A stretch of DNA of 14,069 bases from Clavulina sp. PMI_390 (taxonomy: Eukaryota > Basidiomycota > Agaricomycetes > Cantharellales > Hydnaceae): contig WIDE01000285.1 of the NCBI GenBank assembly GCA_015039315.1, positions 1-14,069 of the forward strand, in the 5' to 3' direction. The notes under the pieces are model-generated. The model was given only the letters and a program-made list of their open reading frames with translations. It ran no database searches and had not been told where the DNA came from. This document shows, piece by piece, positions 1 to 9,968 of the stretch. Every line of letters starts with the position of its first letter. The stretch's first letter is position 1. A program made the position numbers and the translations under genes.

Positions 1-2161
1 TTCATCGTCACTTGATCCCCGTCTCTCCGCCGCCCAAATATCGCAGTCTGAGGACTATGCTACGCTCAGGGCGGACCTCATGAACTCACAATCCGCTATC
101 ACTTCTCTCCAGGCTGCTCTCGAGGCTGAGCGAGCCAAGACCTCCAAGCTGGAGACACAGATCGTGACGGGTCGTGCCCGCGCAACGCAGCTTGGCGAGG
201 ATATCGACAAGGAGCGTCAGGCGCGCGTTGATGAGCACAAGACGTTCAGCGATCGACTTTTCTCAGTCGAGCAGGCGAATCTCCAGCTCAAGAAGTATGA
301 GGAGCTTAACGAGACCTTCAAGACGTTCCAGCGCGAGACGACGGGTGTGATCGATTCATACAAGGCAAATGTCGCTGCACTGGATAAATACACTCGTGCA
401 CTAGAGGAGAGGCTGAAGAAGCTCGAGACTGCTGCTACCACGCCCACGAACGGAAGTGGGAGTGCGAATGGGGGTCGAAAGAGCGGTGGTACACGACCCA
501 AGCCAGTTTTCGCGGTTGGTACTCCTCCCGCGCCTCGTACCGGCAAGCGCGCTCAGCGAGATGATGAAAGGCGAAGCGGTAGTGCTGGTAGCGGGAGTAC
601 TGGAGCTGATGGGGATCGCGGCGACGATAATGATCCTGAGATCGACGAATCGCCCTCCCTGCAGCCCTCCCCTGCCAAACGCCCTCGTGTTGAAGACTCG
701 ATGGCGACCTTCGCCGAAACATCGTTCGGTACTGATCCCGGATTGAGCCATTTCGTTGGTGGATCTCGGATTGGAGATGAAGATGTCCATCTCGATAATG
801 TGCGCGCGACTGGCACGATCGACCCTTCGGCGCTGACTACGACCAGTGCTGCGAATGTGAGCCCCTCGCTATCTCGCCCTATCGCTTCTCTTCGTCGTAG
901 CACGGCGAGCAAGGAGTCAAGCACCCCGAAACTCGTTCGGACCTCTGCCTTGTCGTTTGGCCAAGCGCTTCGCTCTGGGAGTACGAGCATGGCTGCTGGT
1001 GGACTCTCGTTCGGTGGAGGAGCTCCGTTTGAGTTTGGCTCGCCTAATAATGCATCTACTCCTGCGATCATGCGGAGCGCGCAGTTGCACTTGCAGCCAG
1101 CGGACCAGTCACTTGACACGTCATTTGCTGCTGCTGGGTTCCAGTTCCGGCCTGGGTTCTCGTTCAACGCTGGCGAAGATGATCATCCATTCGTGCCGCC
1201 TCTCTCACAGCCAGACTTTGGCGCTCCGGATACCACGAGCGCCATGATCGGTGATGATGATAACGACGACCTTGCGATCTCTGCTATGAAGAACGTCCGA
1301 GGAGGCCCTTCCAACGGTATTACTGATGATGACATCGACGGTCTCCTCGGCTTTGCCCAGATTGCCACATCCCATCGCCATCACGCCACGACAACAACCC
1401 CTTCCAAGTCACCCCAGAAGAAGAAGAACAATGTCAACGATTACGAGCCTGCGTTCCCTGTCCCGAAACAGACGCGCCGCTACGTGGATGACGAGTTTGG
1501 GTACAGCATGCCTGCGCGCTCGATGGAGCGTACGGACGAGAACGACACGTCTGTGTCCTTGTCCCCGCCCGCTACGCGTTATGGAACGGAGGTCGGCCCT
1601 GAGATGGCTCGCGCGTACGCGAACGAGCGGTGGGAGGGTGAAGTTGTTATGCCCTTTGCGTCCGATCTCCCGGTCACTGCGGCCGCAGCTTCGCCGTCGA
1701 AGCAGCGCACAAAGGGCTTTGGGTTGGGTCCACCTGATCTGACCATGAGCACTGATGGAGAGAGGACACGGGAAGAGGATGATGAGGCGTACAATGCGCT
1801 GCCTATTGAGGAGCAGATGGCTCTGCCTGCTGGTCCTATGAAGGGATATGACGCTACGCTATTTGGGGTCCCTGGGGAGGAGCTTGCTGGCGCTGTGGCG
1901 GCAGTGCGAGATGCGGGCGCGGCGGGTGCTACCCCTGTGGGAGCTGCGCATGTCGCCAGCACTGGGACTGGTACCTCAATGTCAGCAGCGGCGACTAATT
2001 CAACAACCACAAGTACCACAGCAACCGTTGGGGGAAGCACGGGCCCCACAGGTCGAGCTGCTCCGCCAGCGCGTTTGGACAACCCCAGTCCGACACGCTA
2101 TGGGATGGATAACCCAATGACATGGGGAGCCAAGCCTCCAAGGGGACGGGGACCGTTCTAA
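1..2161 (+). CDS. Coiled-coil, low-complexity protein of unknown function (5' truncated)
   Basis: The frame is open from base 2 to the TAA at 2159-2161 with no intron, so the gene runs off the left edge. The ATG at 80 is internal or only one possible start. Numbering from that ATG gives 693 residues. Residues 1 to about 117 are rich in E, K, A, L and Q with heptad-like spacing, which indicates a coiled coil that probably continues upstream. The rest is Ser/Thr/Pro/Gly/Asp-rich and looks disordered, with many SP and TP pairs that could be proline-directed kinase sites. PAKRPRVED near residues 198-206 resembles a monopartite nuclear localisation signal, and an acidic patch lies just before it. 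The C-terminus is Pro/Arg/Gly-rich (PPRGRGPF). I recognise no family. A nuclear or scaffold role is inference only. The product is convergent with the WD40 gene downstream. That it is coding is supported by about 2.1 kb without a stop. Confidence 0.85.
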   Translation, partial: SSSLDPRLSAAQISQSEDYATLRADLMNSQSAITSLQAALEAERAKTSKLETQIVTGRARATQLGEDIDKERQARVDEHKTFSDRLFSVEQANLQLKKYEELNETFKTFQRETTGVIDSYKANVAALDKYTRALEERLKKLETAATTPTNGSGSANGGRKSGGTRPKPVFAVGTPPAPRTGKRAQRDDERRSGSAGSGSTGADGDRGDDNDPEIDESPSLQPSPAKRPRVEDSMATFAETSFGTDPGLSHFVGGSRIGDEDVHLDNVRATGTIDPSALTTTSAANVSPSLSRPIASLRRSTASKESSTPKLVRTSALSFGQALRSGSTSMAAGGLSFGGGAPFEFGSPNNASTPAIMRSAQLHLQPADQSLDTSFAAAGFQFRPGFSFNAGEDDHPFVPPLSQPDFGAPDTTSAMIGDDDNDDLAISAMKNVRGGPSNGITDDDIDGLLGFAQIATSHRHHATTTTPSKSPQKKKNNVNDYEPAFPVPKQTRRYVDDEFGYSMPARSMERTDENDTSVSLSPPATRYGTEVGPEMARAYANERWEGEVVMPFASDLPVTAAAASPSKQRTKGFGLGPPDLTMSTDGERTREEDDEAYNALPIEEQMALPAGPMKGYDATLFGVPGEELAGAVAAVRDAGAAGATPVGAAHVASTGTGTSMSAAATNSTTTSTTATVGGSTGPTGRAAPPARLDNPSPTRYGMDNPMTWGAKPPRGRGPF

Positions 2162-2571
2162 GTCTAAGCAAACATTTGAGATGTATCATAACGGGATTTC
2201 CACCCCAACACTTATTTGCCAAGCCATAGAGCATGTGCCCTATTCAAGGTTGTTTTGTTGATGCTCTCTGCTCCGATCCTCTGTCTTGATAATTGTGTCA
2301 TCTCTATTCCCTTGTAAATGTGATCATCTGATGATAGGGTCTTAACTTAGCTTTGATCTGACTTGATATTCATCTTGACTATATCTGTGTGCTCAATCAC
2401 CCTAGTAAATGCAACAACAGAATGTTACATGGGTAGTTTTGATAGCAGCCAAGGTAAACACAACTATGGACAATGTTGAAAATCACAAATGTCGTGAGAA
2501 AGGGCATCCTAAAAATTCATCATAGTAGAGTGTAGAGTCTGAGAGATTGGGATCAAATGCACAAAATGGCA
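2162..2571. other. Convergent intergenic spacer, no gene seen
   Basis: This stretch lies between the stop of the plus-strand coiled-coil gene and the stop of the minus-strand WD40 gene. It is AT-richer than the left gene, has stops in all frames and no recognisable domain or RNA gene. It most likely holds the two 3' untranslated regions. It also marks the step from the GC-richer left gene into the AT-richer WD40 locus. Confidence 0.6.
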
Positions 2572-5500
2572 CTAATGTTCTACAAGTGCCCAGTGCTCTC
2601 CAGCTACCATATTGTTATGGTTAAGTATGATCCTAGAAGACATATCCCTGCCAAGGAAGGTAATGAGCTGATCATCATAGACATTTTTTATATGGGCAGG
2701 AGGGATCCACAAGATGAGTTCACCACCAGTGGTTTTGAGCCAGCCATCCTGAGTCATACAAACCCAGCTTAGGCCAAATTGAAATGCTCCAAGGTCTTCT
2801 TGATTGGAAAGTGGTATCAGTGGTGGAAACATGTTGGTGTTCCAGAGAATAACCTCTCCCCCTTTTGAGGAAGATGCAAAGATGGCACCATCAGGAGAAA
2901 AAGCCACAGACTGCACACCACAAGTGTGGCTTCTGAGTGGCTGCCCTAGAGGTGAGTGGGACTGGATGTCCCACAGTTGGATGGTACCGTTACCAGACCC
3001 AGAAGCAAGGAGTGTGCCATCAGGAGAGAAGGCCACAGAGTTCACAGCCCAATTATGGCCTGTGAGTGGATTTCCTTGGGCTGAGTGGGACTGGACATCC
3101 CACAGCTGGATGGTACTATCACCAGAGCCAGAGGCAAGGAGTGTGCCATCTGGAGAAAAGGCCACAGAGTGGACAAACCATGTATGACCTTTGAGTGGCT
3201 GTCCTTTGGGTGAGTGTGACTGAACATCCCATAGCCAGATGGTGTTGTCATGAGAGCCAGAAGCAAGGAGTGTGCCATCAGGAGAAAAGGCCACAGAATT
3301 CACACGTAAATTATGGCCTGTAAGTGGCTCTCCTTTAGGTGAGTGTGCCTGGACATCCCACAGCTGAATGGTTTTGTCATCAGACCCAGAAGCAAGGAGT
3401 GTGCCATCAGGAGAAAAGGCCACACAGTTCACATGCCACTTATGACCTTTCAGTGGCTGTCCTTTGGGTGAGTGTGACTGGACATCCCACAGCAGGATGG
3501 TCCTGTCACCAGACCCAGAAGCAAGGAGTGCACCATCTGGAGAAAAGGCCACAGAGTTCACACCCCAATTATGGCCTTTGAGTGGCTCACCTTTGGGTGA
3601 GTGTGACTGGACATCCCACAGCTGGATGGTGTTGTCATGAGAGCCAGAAGCAAGGAGTGTGCCATCAGGAGAAAAGGCTAAGGAGTACACATCCTGAGTG
3701 TGATCTGTGAGTGGCTGTCCTTGAGGTGAGTGTGATTGAACTTCCCACAGCAGGATGGTTGTGTCATCAGACCCAGAAGCAAGTAGTGTTCCATCAGGAA
3801 AAAAGGTGACAGAGCACACACCCTGAGTGTGATCTGTAAGTGGTTGTCCTTGGGGTTGGTGGGACTGGACATCCCACAGCCGGATGGTTTTGTCATGAGA
3901 GCCAGAAGCAAGGAGGGTGCCATCAGAAGAAAAAGCCACAGAGTGCACATAGTCAGTATGACCTTTGAGTGGCTGTCCTTGTGCTGAATGGGATTGGATA
4001 TCCCACAGCTGGATAGTGGTGTCACCAGACCCAGAAGCAAGGAGCGTGCCATCCGGAGAAAAGGCCACAGAGTGGACAAACCATGTATGACCTTTGAATG
4101 GCTGTCCTTTGGGTGAGTGTGACTGGACATCCCATAGCCAGATGGTGTTGTCATGAGAGCCAGAAGCAAGGAGTGTGCCATCAGGAGAAAAGGCCACAGA
4201 ATTCACACGTAAATTATGGCCTGTAAGTGGCTCTCCTTTAGGTGAGTGTGACTGGACATCCCACAGCTGAATGGTTTTGTCACCAGACCCAGAAGCAAGT
4301 AATGTGCCATCAGGAGAAAAGGCCACAGAGTACACATCCTCAGTATGACCTCTGAGTAGCTGCCCTTGAGGTGAGGTTGACTGGACATCCCACAGCTGGA
4401 TGGTTGTGTTGCTAGACCCAGAAGCAAGGAGTGTACCATCAGGAGAAAAGGCCACAGAGTGCACACGGCCAGTATAACACTGGAGTGGCTGTCCATATTG
4501 ACATCTGTTTTTAACATCCCAAAGCCATATATCCCCAGTAATACTCCCACTTGCCATCATCCATCCATTGGAGCAGATTGCGACACTCAATATGAAGTGG
4601 TGACCAACAAATCTATGCCTAAGGGCTGGCCACTTCTGTAGCTGCCCAGAGACTAAACCTGCCAGCTGGTCAAATTCTTGTGCAAGCTGCTTCATTGGGG
4701 ATCCTAATGGGAGAAATGGAATAGCACTGGTGTAGATGTGAGGTACACTTAATGAGATGGGTATCTTAAACATGCATGTAAAGCTCAGTGCCTCTTGCAG
4801 ATGAGCTGCAGTTGTGGGAGACAGCTGCATGATGTAAATCAACACCATTTAATTCTGGACAATTAGTCAAAATAGTTTATATCACATACCAGGTGACTCT
4901 GTGCTTTCAGTTGCATGAGACTTGTGTGTGGATCTGACTTTGTAACACTCATCACTTCCAGCCAATGCAGGAACTGGCTTGTTGAAAGCAAAGTCCCAAT
5001 GGAATCAAGGAGTTTAGCACCAATAGTATCAGCCTGTGCTGTGTGGAAAGTCCAAAAGCGACATGCATAAGAGAGGGTGTCCCCAATGTGCTCCTCTATG
5101 AGAGCAGGGAGATCGTCCACTTGAGAATTTAGCTTGGATGAGGTTTCTAGCTTACATATGTTGAAGCACAGCCCATTTTGCTTGTTTTGCATGATACTCA
5201 GGCAAAAAGAAGCAAGAACCTTGTGGGATGAAGGGTTGCTCTGCAGATATGCCCTGGAAGTGTTGGCATATTTGAGGTAATTCATGAATGAGATAGGGAT
5301 TTTAGTTGCAGTAGCATGGATATCTCTCTCTCCTACAACAAGGAATGAAAGTAGGGAGATGATTTTTTCAACATCATCTTGAGTGGGTGGTGTAGCCAAT
5401 GGGATTATCCATGATGCAAGACACTTGATTGAGGTTGTGGAGAAGTATTGATGAGCAGTTGTAATAGCCCCCAGGATCATTTGCAATGCAGCTGATTCAG

Positions 5501-6685
5501 CATGCTCAAAAGTGAATGTGAGAACCATAGCATAAAGGCCATAAAGTGAAGAGTCCTTGAGTTGGAGTACAGCATTGAGCCTTATCTTTGCATTGGCCTC
5601 CATTGTTTGAATATAGCAGCATGCAGTAAGAGCCCATTGGAATGGCTCCTCAGACTTGAGAGCCAGGTCACATAATGCCTGAAGTTCCACTAGTCCAAAT
5701 GCATTATGGAGCAGGGCTGGGAAGAGCAAATTTATGTGATAGGACAGGAAAACTCTCTGGCGGATCTTTTTGCCAAGATTGATGTGTTGAATATCTACTC
5801 CCAGATCCCTGAACCACCCTTCTGAGTTCAGTAGACCTTGAGTAGTGAGGCCAACTAGGTGCTGCTGAACAAGTGAGCAGAAGAACCAGCAGTTCTCCTA
5901 TTCCCTAATTAGTTCAGCTCAACTTTCAAGCTAATACACATTTCTCACCGGCCAGAGTCGGTATAGAACTAGCTCAGCAATAATGATGCGGAACAGGCTG
6001 CTGAGATTGCGCAGAGTTGGCTGATTCACCAAGTATTGGGATGTTTCAAGCAACGCTGTTCCAATGAGCTTTTCTTCACTGGCAGACAGCTTAACCTTTG
6101 TAAGATTTACCACAAGGAATTATTATATTTAGTTAGTTACAAATAGTTGTTAGGGATTGTAAGCTGCACCTCATCATTAGCCTCAGTGGCTCCACCTGCA
6201 AGGGCAAACCTAATGGCGGAGACACCACGGTTGCGGCGGCGATCAATCCTCATCCAGATGCCCTTCTTCTTTGGACGCTGTAGGCGAAGCACCAAAAAGC
6301 GGTGCTTCACAAGACCGCGTGCCACAGGCTCGGCGTATCCGTCAACAGAGACAATACGTGCATTCTCCAGAGGGTTGTCAAAGTCAATAAAGTTGCACAC
6401 ATTAATTAGAGGCATAGTTATAACGGCGTCCTCTTGGAAGAACGTTTTAATGGACGAGAAGGTTTTCGTCGATTGAGTAGATTTCGTGGACATCACGGAG
6501 CGTTGATCTGAGTCAAGATCGATATTGTTGGGTTGAAGGGTGAGCGAGGAGCGCGAGGAGGGCTTGGAGAGCGATGGGAGCCGCAAGCGAGGATTAGGAT
6601 GGAAAACATGTTGAAGCGGATTCGATCCGTCATCTTCAATGAAGAATTGTTCCTGTACAAGACCACGGATTTGTCGACTGAGCAT
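2572..6685 (-). CDS. NLR-like WD40 protein lacking a NACHT domain
   Basis: I read four exons: 6685-6170, 6095-5949, 5897-4890 and 4824-2572, joined by phase-0 introns of 74, 51 and 65 nt (GTGCAG..AAAG, GTGAGA..TAG, GTATGT..CAG). The product is 1307 residues. The ATG sits in CCACCATG with an in-frame stop upstream. Residues 1-277 form an unknown domain with WMRIDRR (144-150) and LWPENCWFFC across the second junction (219-228). Residues 278-557 match the helical region after NACHT in basidiomycete NACHT-WD40 proteins: FQWA (307-310), FNIC (466-469), LSYACRFW (496-503). PHIYTSAIPF (585-594) leads into a degenerate blade, twelve near-identical 43-residue WD40 units (674-1189) and a divergent one from 1190. 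The tail, with ELILWIPP, is also family-typical. No P-loop GxxxxGK[ST] is visible. A role in self/non-self recognition is inferred from the HET-E/NLR family. The first splice donor is the weakest call. Confidence 0.75.
3121..3420 (-). repeat. Copy A of a seven-unit-offset duplication
   Basis: This 300-bp block matches 4024-4323 with no gap. I count 10 mismatches over the 300 bp, and the stretch 3241-3300 is identical. The offset is 903 bp, exactly 7 x 129. It encodes parts of WD40 units 9-11 of the array, including the HNLRV and TWFVH blades that occur nowhere else in the array except in copy B. Confidence 0.9.
4024..4323 (-). repeat. Copy B of a seven-unit-offset duplication
   Basis: This is the partner of 3121-3420, covering parts of WD40 units 2-4. 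The shared variable residues (NLR, TWF and the HDNTIW segment) show that the pair is closer to each other than to neighbouring units. That indicates duplication or gene conversion in register with one whole seven-bladed propeller. Confidence 0.9.
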
Positions 6686-6695
6686 GGTGGATATT

Positions 6696-6731
6696 CTAGA
6701 CTACATCTGAGACACGCACAATTTCATCCAT
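6696..6731 (-). promoter_or_regulatory. Candidate upstream ORF in the leader of the WD40 gene
   Basis: An ATG at 6731 opens an 11-codon frame (MDEIVRVSDVV) that stops at TAG, 10 bases before the main ATG at 6685. It is not in frame with the main CDS. If the transcript starts upstream of it, it could lower translation of the NLR-like protein. The transcription start is unknown, so this is a candidate only. Confidence 0.25.
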
Positions 6732-9284
6732 AGTAGCACAGTGGCTTGGATTAGATTTAGAGGCTTTATCAGGCGGAGATAGATAATCAGGCCGATCTAA
6801 GCTAGAGACGCGGTCGGAGCAACTGGAAGGCACACGAAGGTCATATCTAATATTCCCACGCTATCCTTGACCCAGCATGCGCACCCGCCAAGAGCGTAGA
6901 TGCTTCCAAGTGGAGATAACGATACAGGGAAGCTTTATAGATTTCAATCGGATTCACAAAGATGATAGTAATTACAAAGTTGAGTCCCTAGGAGAGTTGC
7001 GAAAGAGAGATTGAGCCCTCAAACTCCAGCTATGGATACGTAGTAAAGAATAATGAATCAATTCAGTATGCAAAGGCACGAAGAAAGGTAGCGGGTGGAA
7101 CCGCTTAAATTGACGGCGGAAAATGGGGAAGAAGATGGCGTCGATGATGTCGGGTCTTCGGATGAGCAAACCAGTGGCCCAAAGATATTGGATAGGGGGA
7201 CAAATGATGAGATTGAGCGATAATGTGGTATTTCACTTGAAGAGAAAAGACAAGACGAGAGCCAGCAGATATTTCTGGCCGCCGGTGCTCACAATCGCAC
7301 AAAATAATGAAAAGGCACATACCATAGTTGCGATTGAGAACCTCGGTCGTCACGTTAGTTGTTGGTCGTTACCATATGATTTGCCGTCCAAAATGGGAAA
7401 GGGGCCGTAGGGAGCACAGGTCAGCAAGAGCTGCTAAAGCGAGCATCGGCTCAGCGTACTAGTGCTTGATACGAGGTCAGTCGAATATGATCTTGTTCGT
7501 AGAGGCGAAAGCATGCACTGGCAAGGCATCGCTTAGATTGATCAGTAGTCGGAGAAGTCGGTCCTGTGGACAGTCAGTGTGTGCGTACTACTAGCAAACC
7601 GGCACAGTCTCATGTGAGGAAGACGGAAGATGAGTGAAATAAACCGCCCAGCTTGTGGCCACTGGGAAAATGTTTGCGGCCCTTAGCGAGCGCGGTTGAA
7701 GTAGGACTAGGAGGAGATTGGCACGTCCAGCGGGGAGGATGTACAAGGCGTGAGATCAGAGGCAAAAAAAGAAATGTTGGTGAGGAATGGCGAGCGATAA
7801 AATGATAGGGGAAGTCACCCATCAAGACTAAATGGAGAGCCATGCTGGCGCAATCGAAAGGGTGTCAAAAGCGGTTGCGTTGCTTGGTGCTGAGGGTACC
7901 ACAGTTATTGAAGCAGCCCAACTCGTGAATGACTGGAGGGGCTTGTGTGAGCGGAGCGCCAGGGTTGAGTGGATTTGATGGTGGAAGCTGGACCCAGAGG
8001 GGGGTGAGTGGTAGTAGTGGCGAGCGTTAGCTATAGGAAAGCGAGGTACGCAAGTGCGCATGGCTAACCCGGCCACAAAAGAACTCGCGCTGACTGGTCC
8101 ACAGCTGGGTGCATTGGTGCATTTAGGGCCTGTCTTCGTTAGTCCGTAGAGGACGTATGCTTGAGCGACATAAGCACATCAATAGCATGCGAATGATGAG
8201 GATAACGTACTCGACGAAGGACGAGAGGGATAAGAAATAGAAGGGTCACGTACGGCCACCGCTCGCATGAGGGATTCGAGTGGGCTATGAACGACGCAAC
8301 GAGGAGGAATTGTCGAAGAATCGTTGCTTGGAAAGTGGTGGAAAGGCTTTCACTGATTAAGAGCGTTATATTCCAGGTAGATGTGTACTAAGTCTGGGGT
8401 CGACGCAATGCGACAATGGAAGAGGAAAGATGGCGGCGAGCGATGGAGTATCTAGAGAGATCAGGGATCAACGAGAGAGGGGAATCGATGGCAGAGGCGA
8501 GCATAGGGAGGTTTTGGGTCATGAATGTATTCAAGTCATCGAAAGTGATATGCTAGATGACAGGAATTGGTGAAATGAGATGATGGTGGAGGCACCACGT
8601 GGAGTTGGGAAGTCGGCAACAGAATGAGGCATGTGGATGTTAGGGAGCCTTTCGTTGAAAGCGGGGAGGCAGAAACTATGACAATAGGACGGAAGGAAGT
8701 AAGAGAGGCCGTGGATCAGTCAGTCAGCCCCTTTCCATCGATGATTGGATGAGAAGACCTTTCGGGTTGCAGCTTGTTGCTGCTGTTTCTCACGAGTGCC
8801 CAACTCTCGCGCATCAACACAGTTCCACACCAACGAAACCGCTATAGTTGTCTCGACATGACGCGCGCTCAGTATTCTCCTGAGCAATCTACGCTGCATT
8901 GGGCTCAGTCGCGAGTAAATTGAAAGGGAACTAAAAGCTCCTCTGAGCACTCCGGTCACGGAGACTGAGAAAGCTCTGGAGACACAGCACGTTCTCCTAC
9001 GTTAACAGTGAATCGTCGATGTTAATACACGTGTCTGAACCATTTGTGTTTGTTTCTGTGGGATGTGCCCCAGCTTATTGAGGTCCTCATCTCAACCCAA
9101 GAAGGCAACTCATTGGTCCACGTCTGTATTGCATTTGGCCTCACATCCTAATTACAGCATCTCTGCATGAGCATTTACATCCTCGGCCGTATTTATTCTG
9201 CTCTTTCAGCTATTCAGCACTCCATGGCGTCCCGCCCACTGGCCTTGAGAGATATAGCTCATGTCCTTGGATAGGTTTACAAAC
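6732..9284. other. Long gene-poor interval, no gene recognised
   Basis: No frame on either strand stays open beyond about 95 codons, and none of the short frames resembles a known domain. From roughly 6970 to 8720 the plus strand is rich in G and A, so the minus strand is CT-rich, as in many fungal promoters and leaders. I see no tRNA, no terminal inverted repeats and no transposase-like motif. The last few hundred bases are likely the 3' region of the ACT_7 gene and some independent promoter-like sequence. Decayed genes or transposons cannot be excluded by eye. Confidence 0.5.
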
Positions 9285-9968
9285 TCAGACAAACACCCAG
9301 CTGTCAGCCTTCAGCGCGGCCTCTGCCTCTTCGTGCTTTGCTAATGGTATTAGGAGATAGTCTGTGTTCCTAAGGAAGAGATATTGCGATTAGCATAGAG
9401 TTCACTCTGAGAGACTGATAACGGGCGGGATAACCGAGGATTTGCGGACAAGTGCAGATCTGCAGACTCACCATGTTGATACGACAAATACGCCGATCGT
9501 GACGGCTTTGAGTGGAGCGGTGAGGTTGTTCACAACACCAACGAGGTCTGAAAGATAATTCAAGAGGGGGGAGGCACATATTGGATCGTAGGTAGTGGGT
9601 CGTTTCGCAGAGGAATCAGATGAATGGAATGAAGATGTGTGGGGTGAGTCATCGCGATCAACAACATTGAAGGGAATGCCTAATTGTTAAAGCATATATT
9701 TACCAAACGGCATGGGACCTCGCATCTTGTAGGCCTTCCATTGTTCCTGCTTCAATTCAGCGGGTGTAGAAGCTTCATCGAGAATGATATCTGTCACGAT
9801 CGAAGTCTCATCAGCGGTTCTAGTGATAGAGCACAGCTGTGTCTTTGCATCCGATAATCCGTTTATGAAAGGGATCGGAATCGGTTCAGATGTAGGTAGT
9901 TGGTAGACGAAGATAGTGTTGGGAAGAGTCGAGAGGTGGAAAACGTCGCTGGATGATGGTGGAGGCAT
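9285..9968 (-). CDS. ACT_7-domain protein
   Basis: Three exons, 9968-9704, 9547-9472 and 9369-9285, with introns of 156 nt (phase 1, GTAAAT..TTTCAG) and 102 nt (phase 2, GTGAGT..CTTAG), give 141 residues ending at TGA 9287-9285. Residues 46-60 (CSITRTADETSIVTD) and 84-88 (GPMPF) match the N-terminal half of the ACT_7 family. Residues 90-122 (LVGVVNNLTAPLKAV, then STWNTDYLLIP) match its C-terminal ACT fold, where the family usually has GVLASLTAPLA...ISTFDTDYLLV. That both junctions restore the motif exactly supports the splice calls. An in-frame TGA lies 33 bases upstream of the ATG, supporting this start. ACT folds commonly bind amino acids, and CASTOR/GATS proteins share this domain, but the ligand and role here are unknown. 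The gene follows REX1 on the same strand. Confidence 0.85.

Larger units (their letters stand above)
2929..4476 (-). repeat. Tandem array of twelve 129-bp WD40 units
   Basis: Twelve consecutive units of exactly 129 bp (43 codons) span this interval, each encoding the core SVAFSPDGTLLASGS..TIQLWDVQ or a near copy. A divergent unit follows from 2928 and a degenerate one precedes it. Differences cluster at the residues just after the blade-initial H (for example TED, NLR, TWF, NWG, KWH) and around the D/N-T-I segment. With the degenerate units the array has about 14-15 blades, enough for two seven-bladed propellers. High copy identity with confined variation is known for WD40 domains of fungal NLR/HET proteins. 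Confidence 0.95.

Noticed and set aside
553..2082. Minus-strand frames of 167-204 codons opposite the coiled-coil gene
   Set aside because: They are antisense shadows of a GC-rich coding frame, low in complexity, with no recognisable domain.
2804..4641. Several plus- and minus-strand frames inside the WD40 array
   Set aside because: They repeat with the 129-bp period and are out-of-frame or antisense shadows of the WD40 coding units.
4849..4889. Stop codons between the helical region and the WD40 frame, suggesting two genes or a pseudogene break
   Set aside because: A GTATGT donor at 4889 and a CAG acceptor ending at 4825 remove both stops as a 65-nt phase-0 intron and join the two halves as in related NACHT-WD40 proteins.
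4863..5729. A separate gene starting at 5729
   Set aside because: The codon at 5729-5727 is TTG, not ATG. The frame stays open upstream to 5897, where a TAG acceptor joins it to the LWP/ENCWFFC exon.
6612..6630. GGATTCGATCC stretch as the T-loop of a tRNA
   Set aside because: No matching acceptor stem, D-arm or anticodon arm is present, and it lies within the first exon of the NLR-like gene.
7123..7410. Plus-strand 95-codon frame in the gene-poor interval
   Set aside because: It has no recognisable domain and overlaps equally long minus-strand frames. Nothing marks it as coding.
9370..9579. Minus-strand 69-codon frame
   Set aside because: It crosses the 76-nt ACT_7 exon in the wrong frame and reads into both introns.
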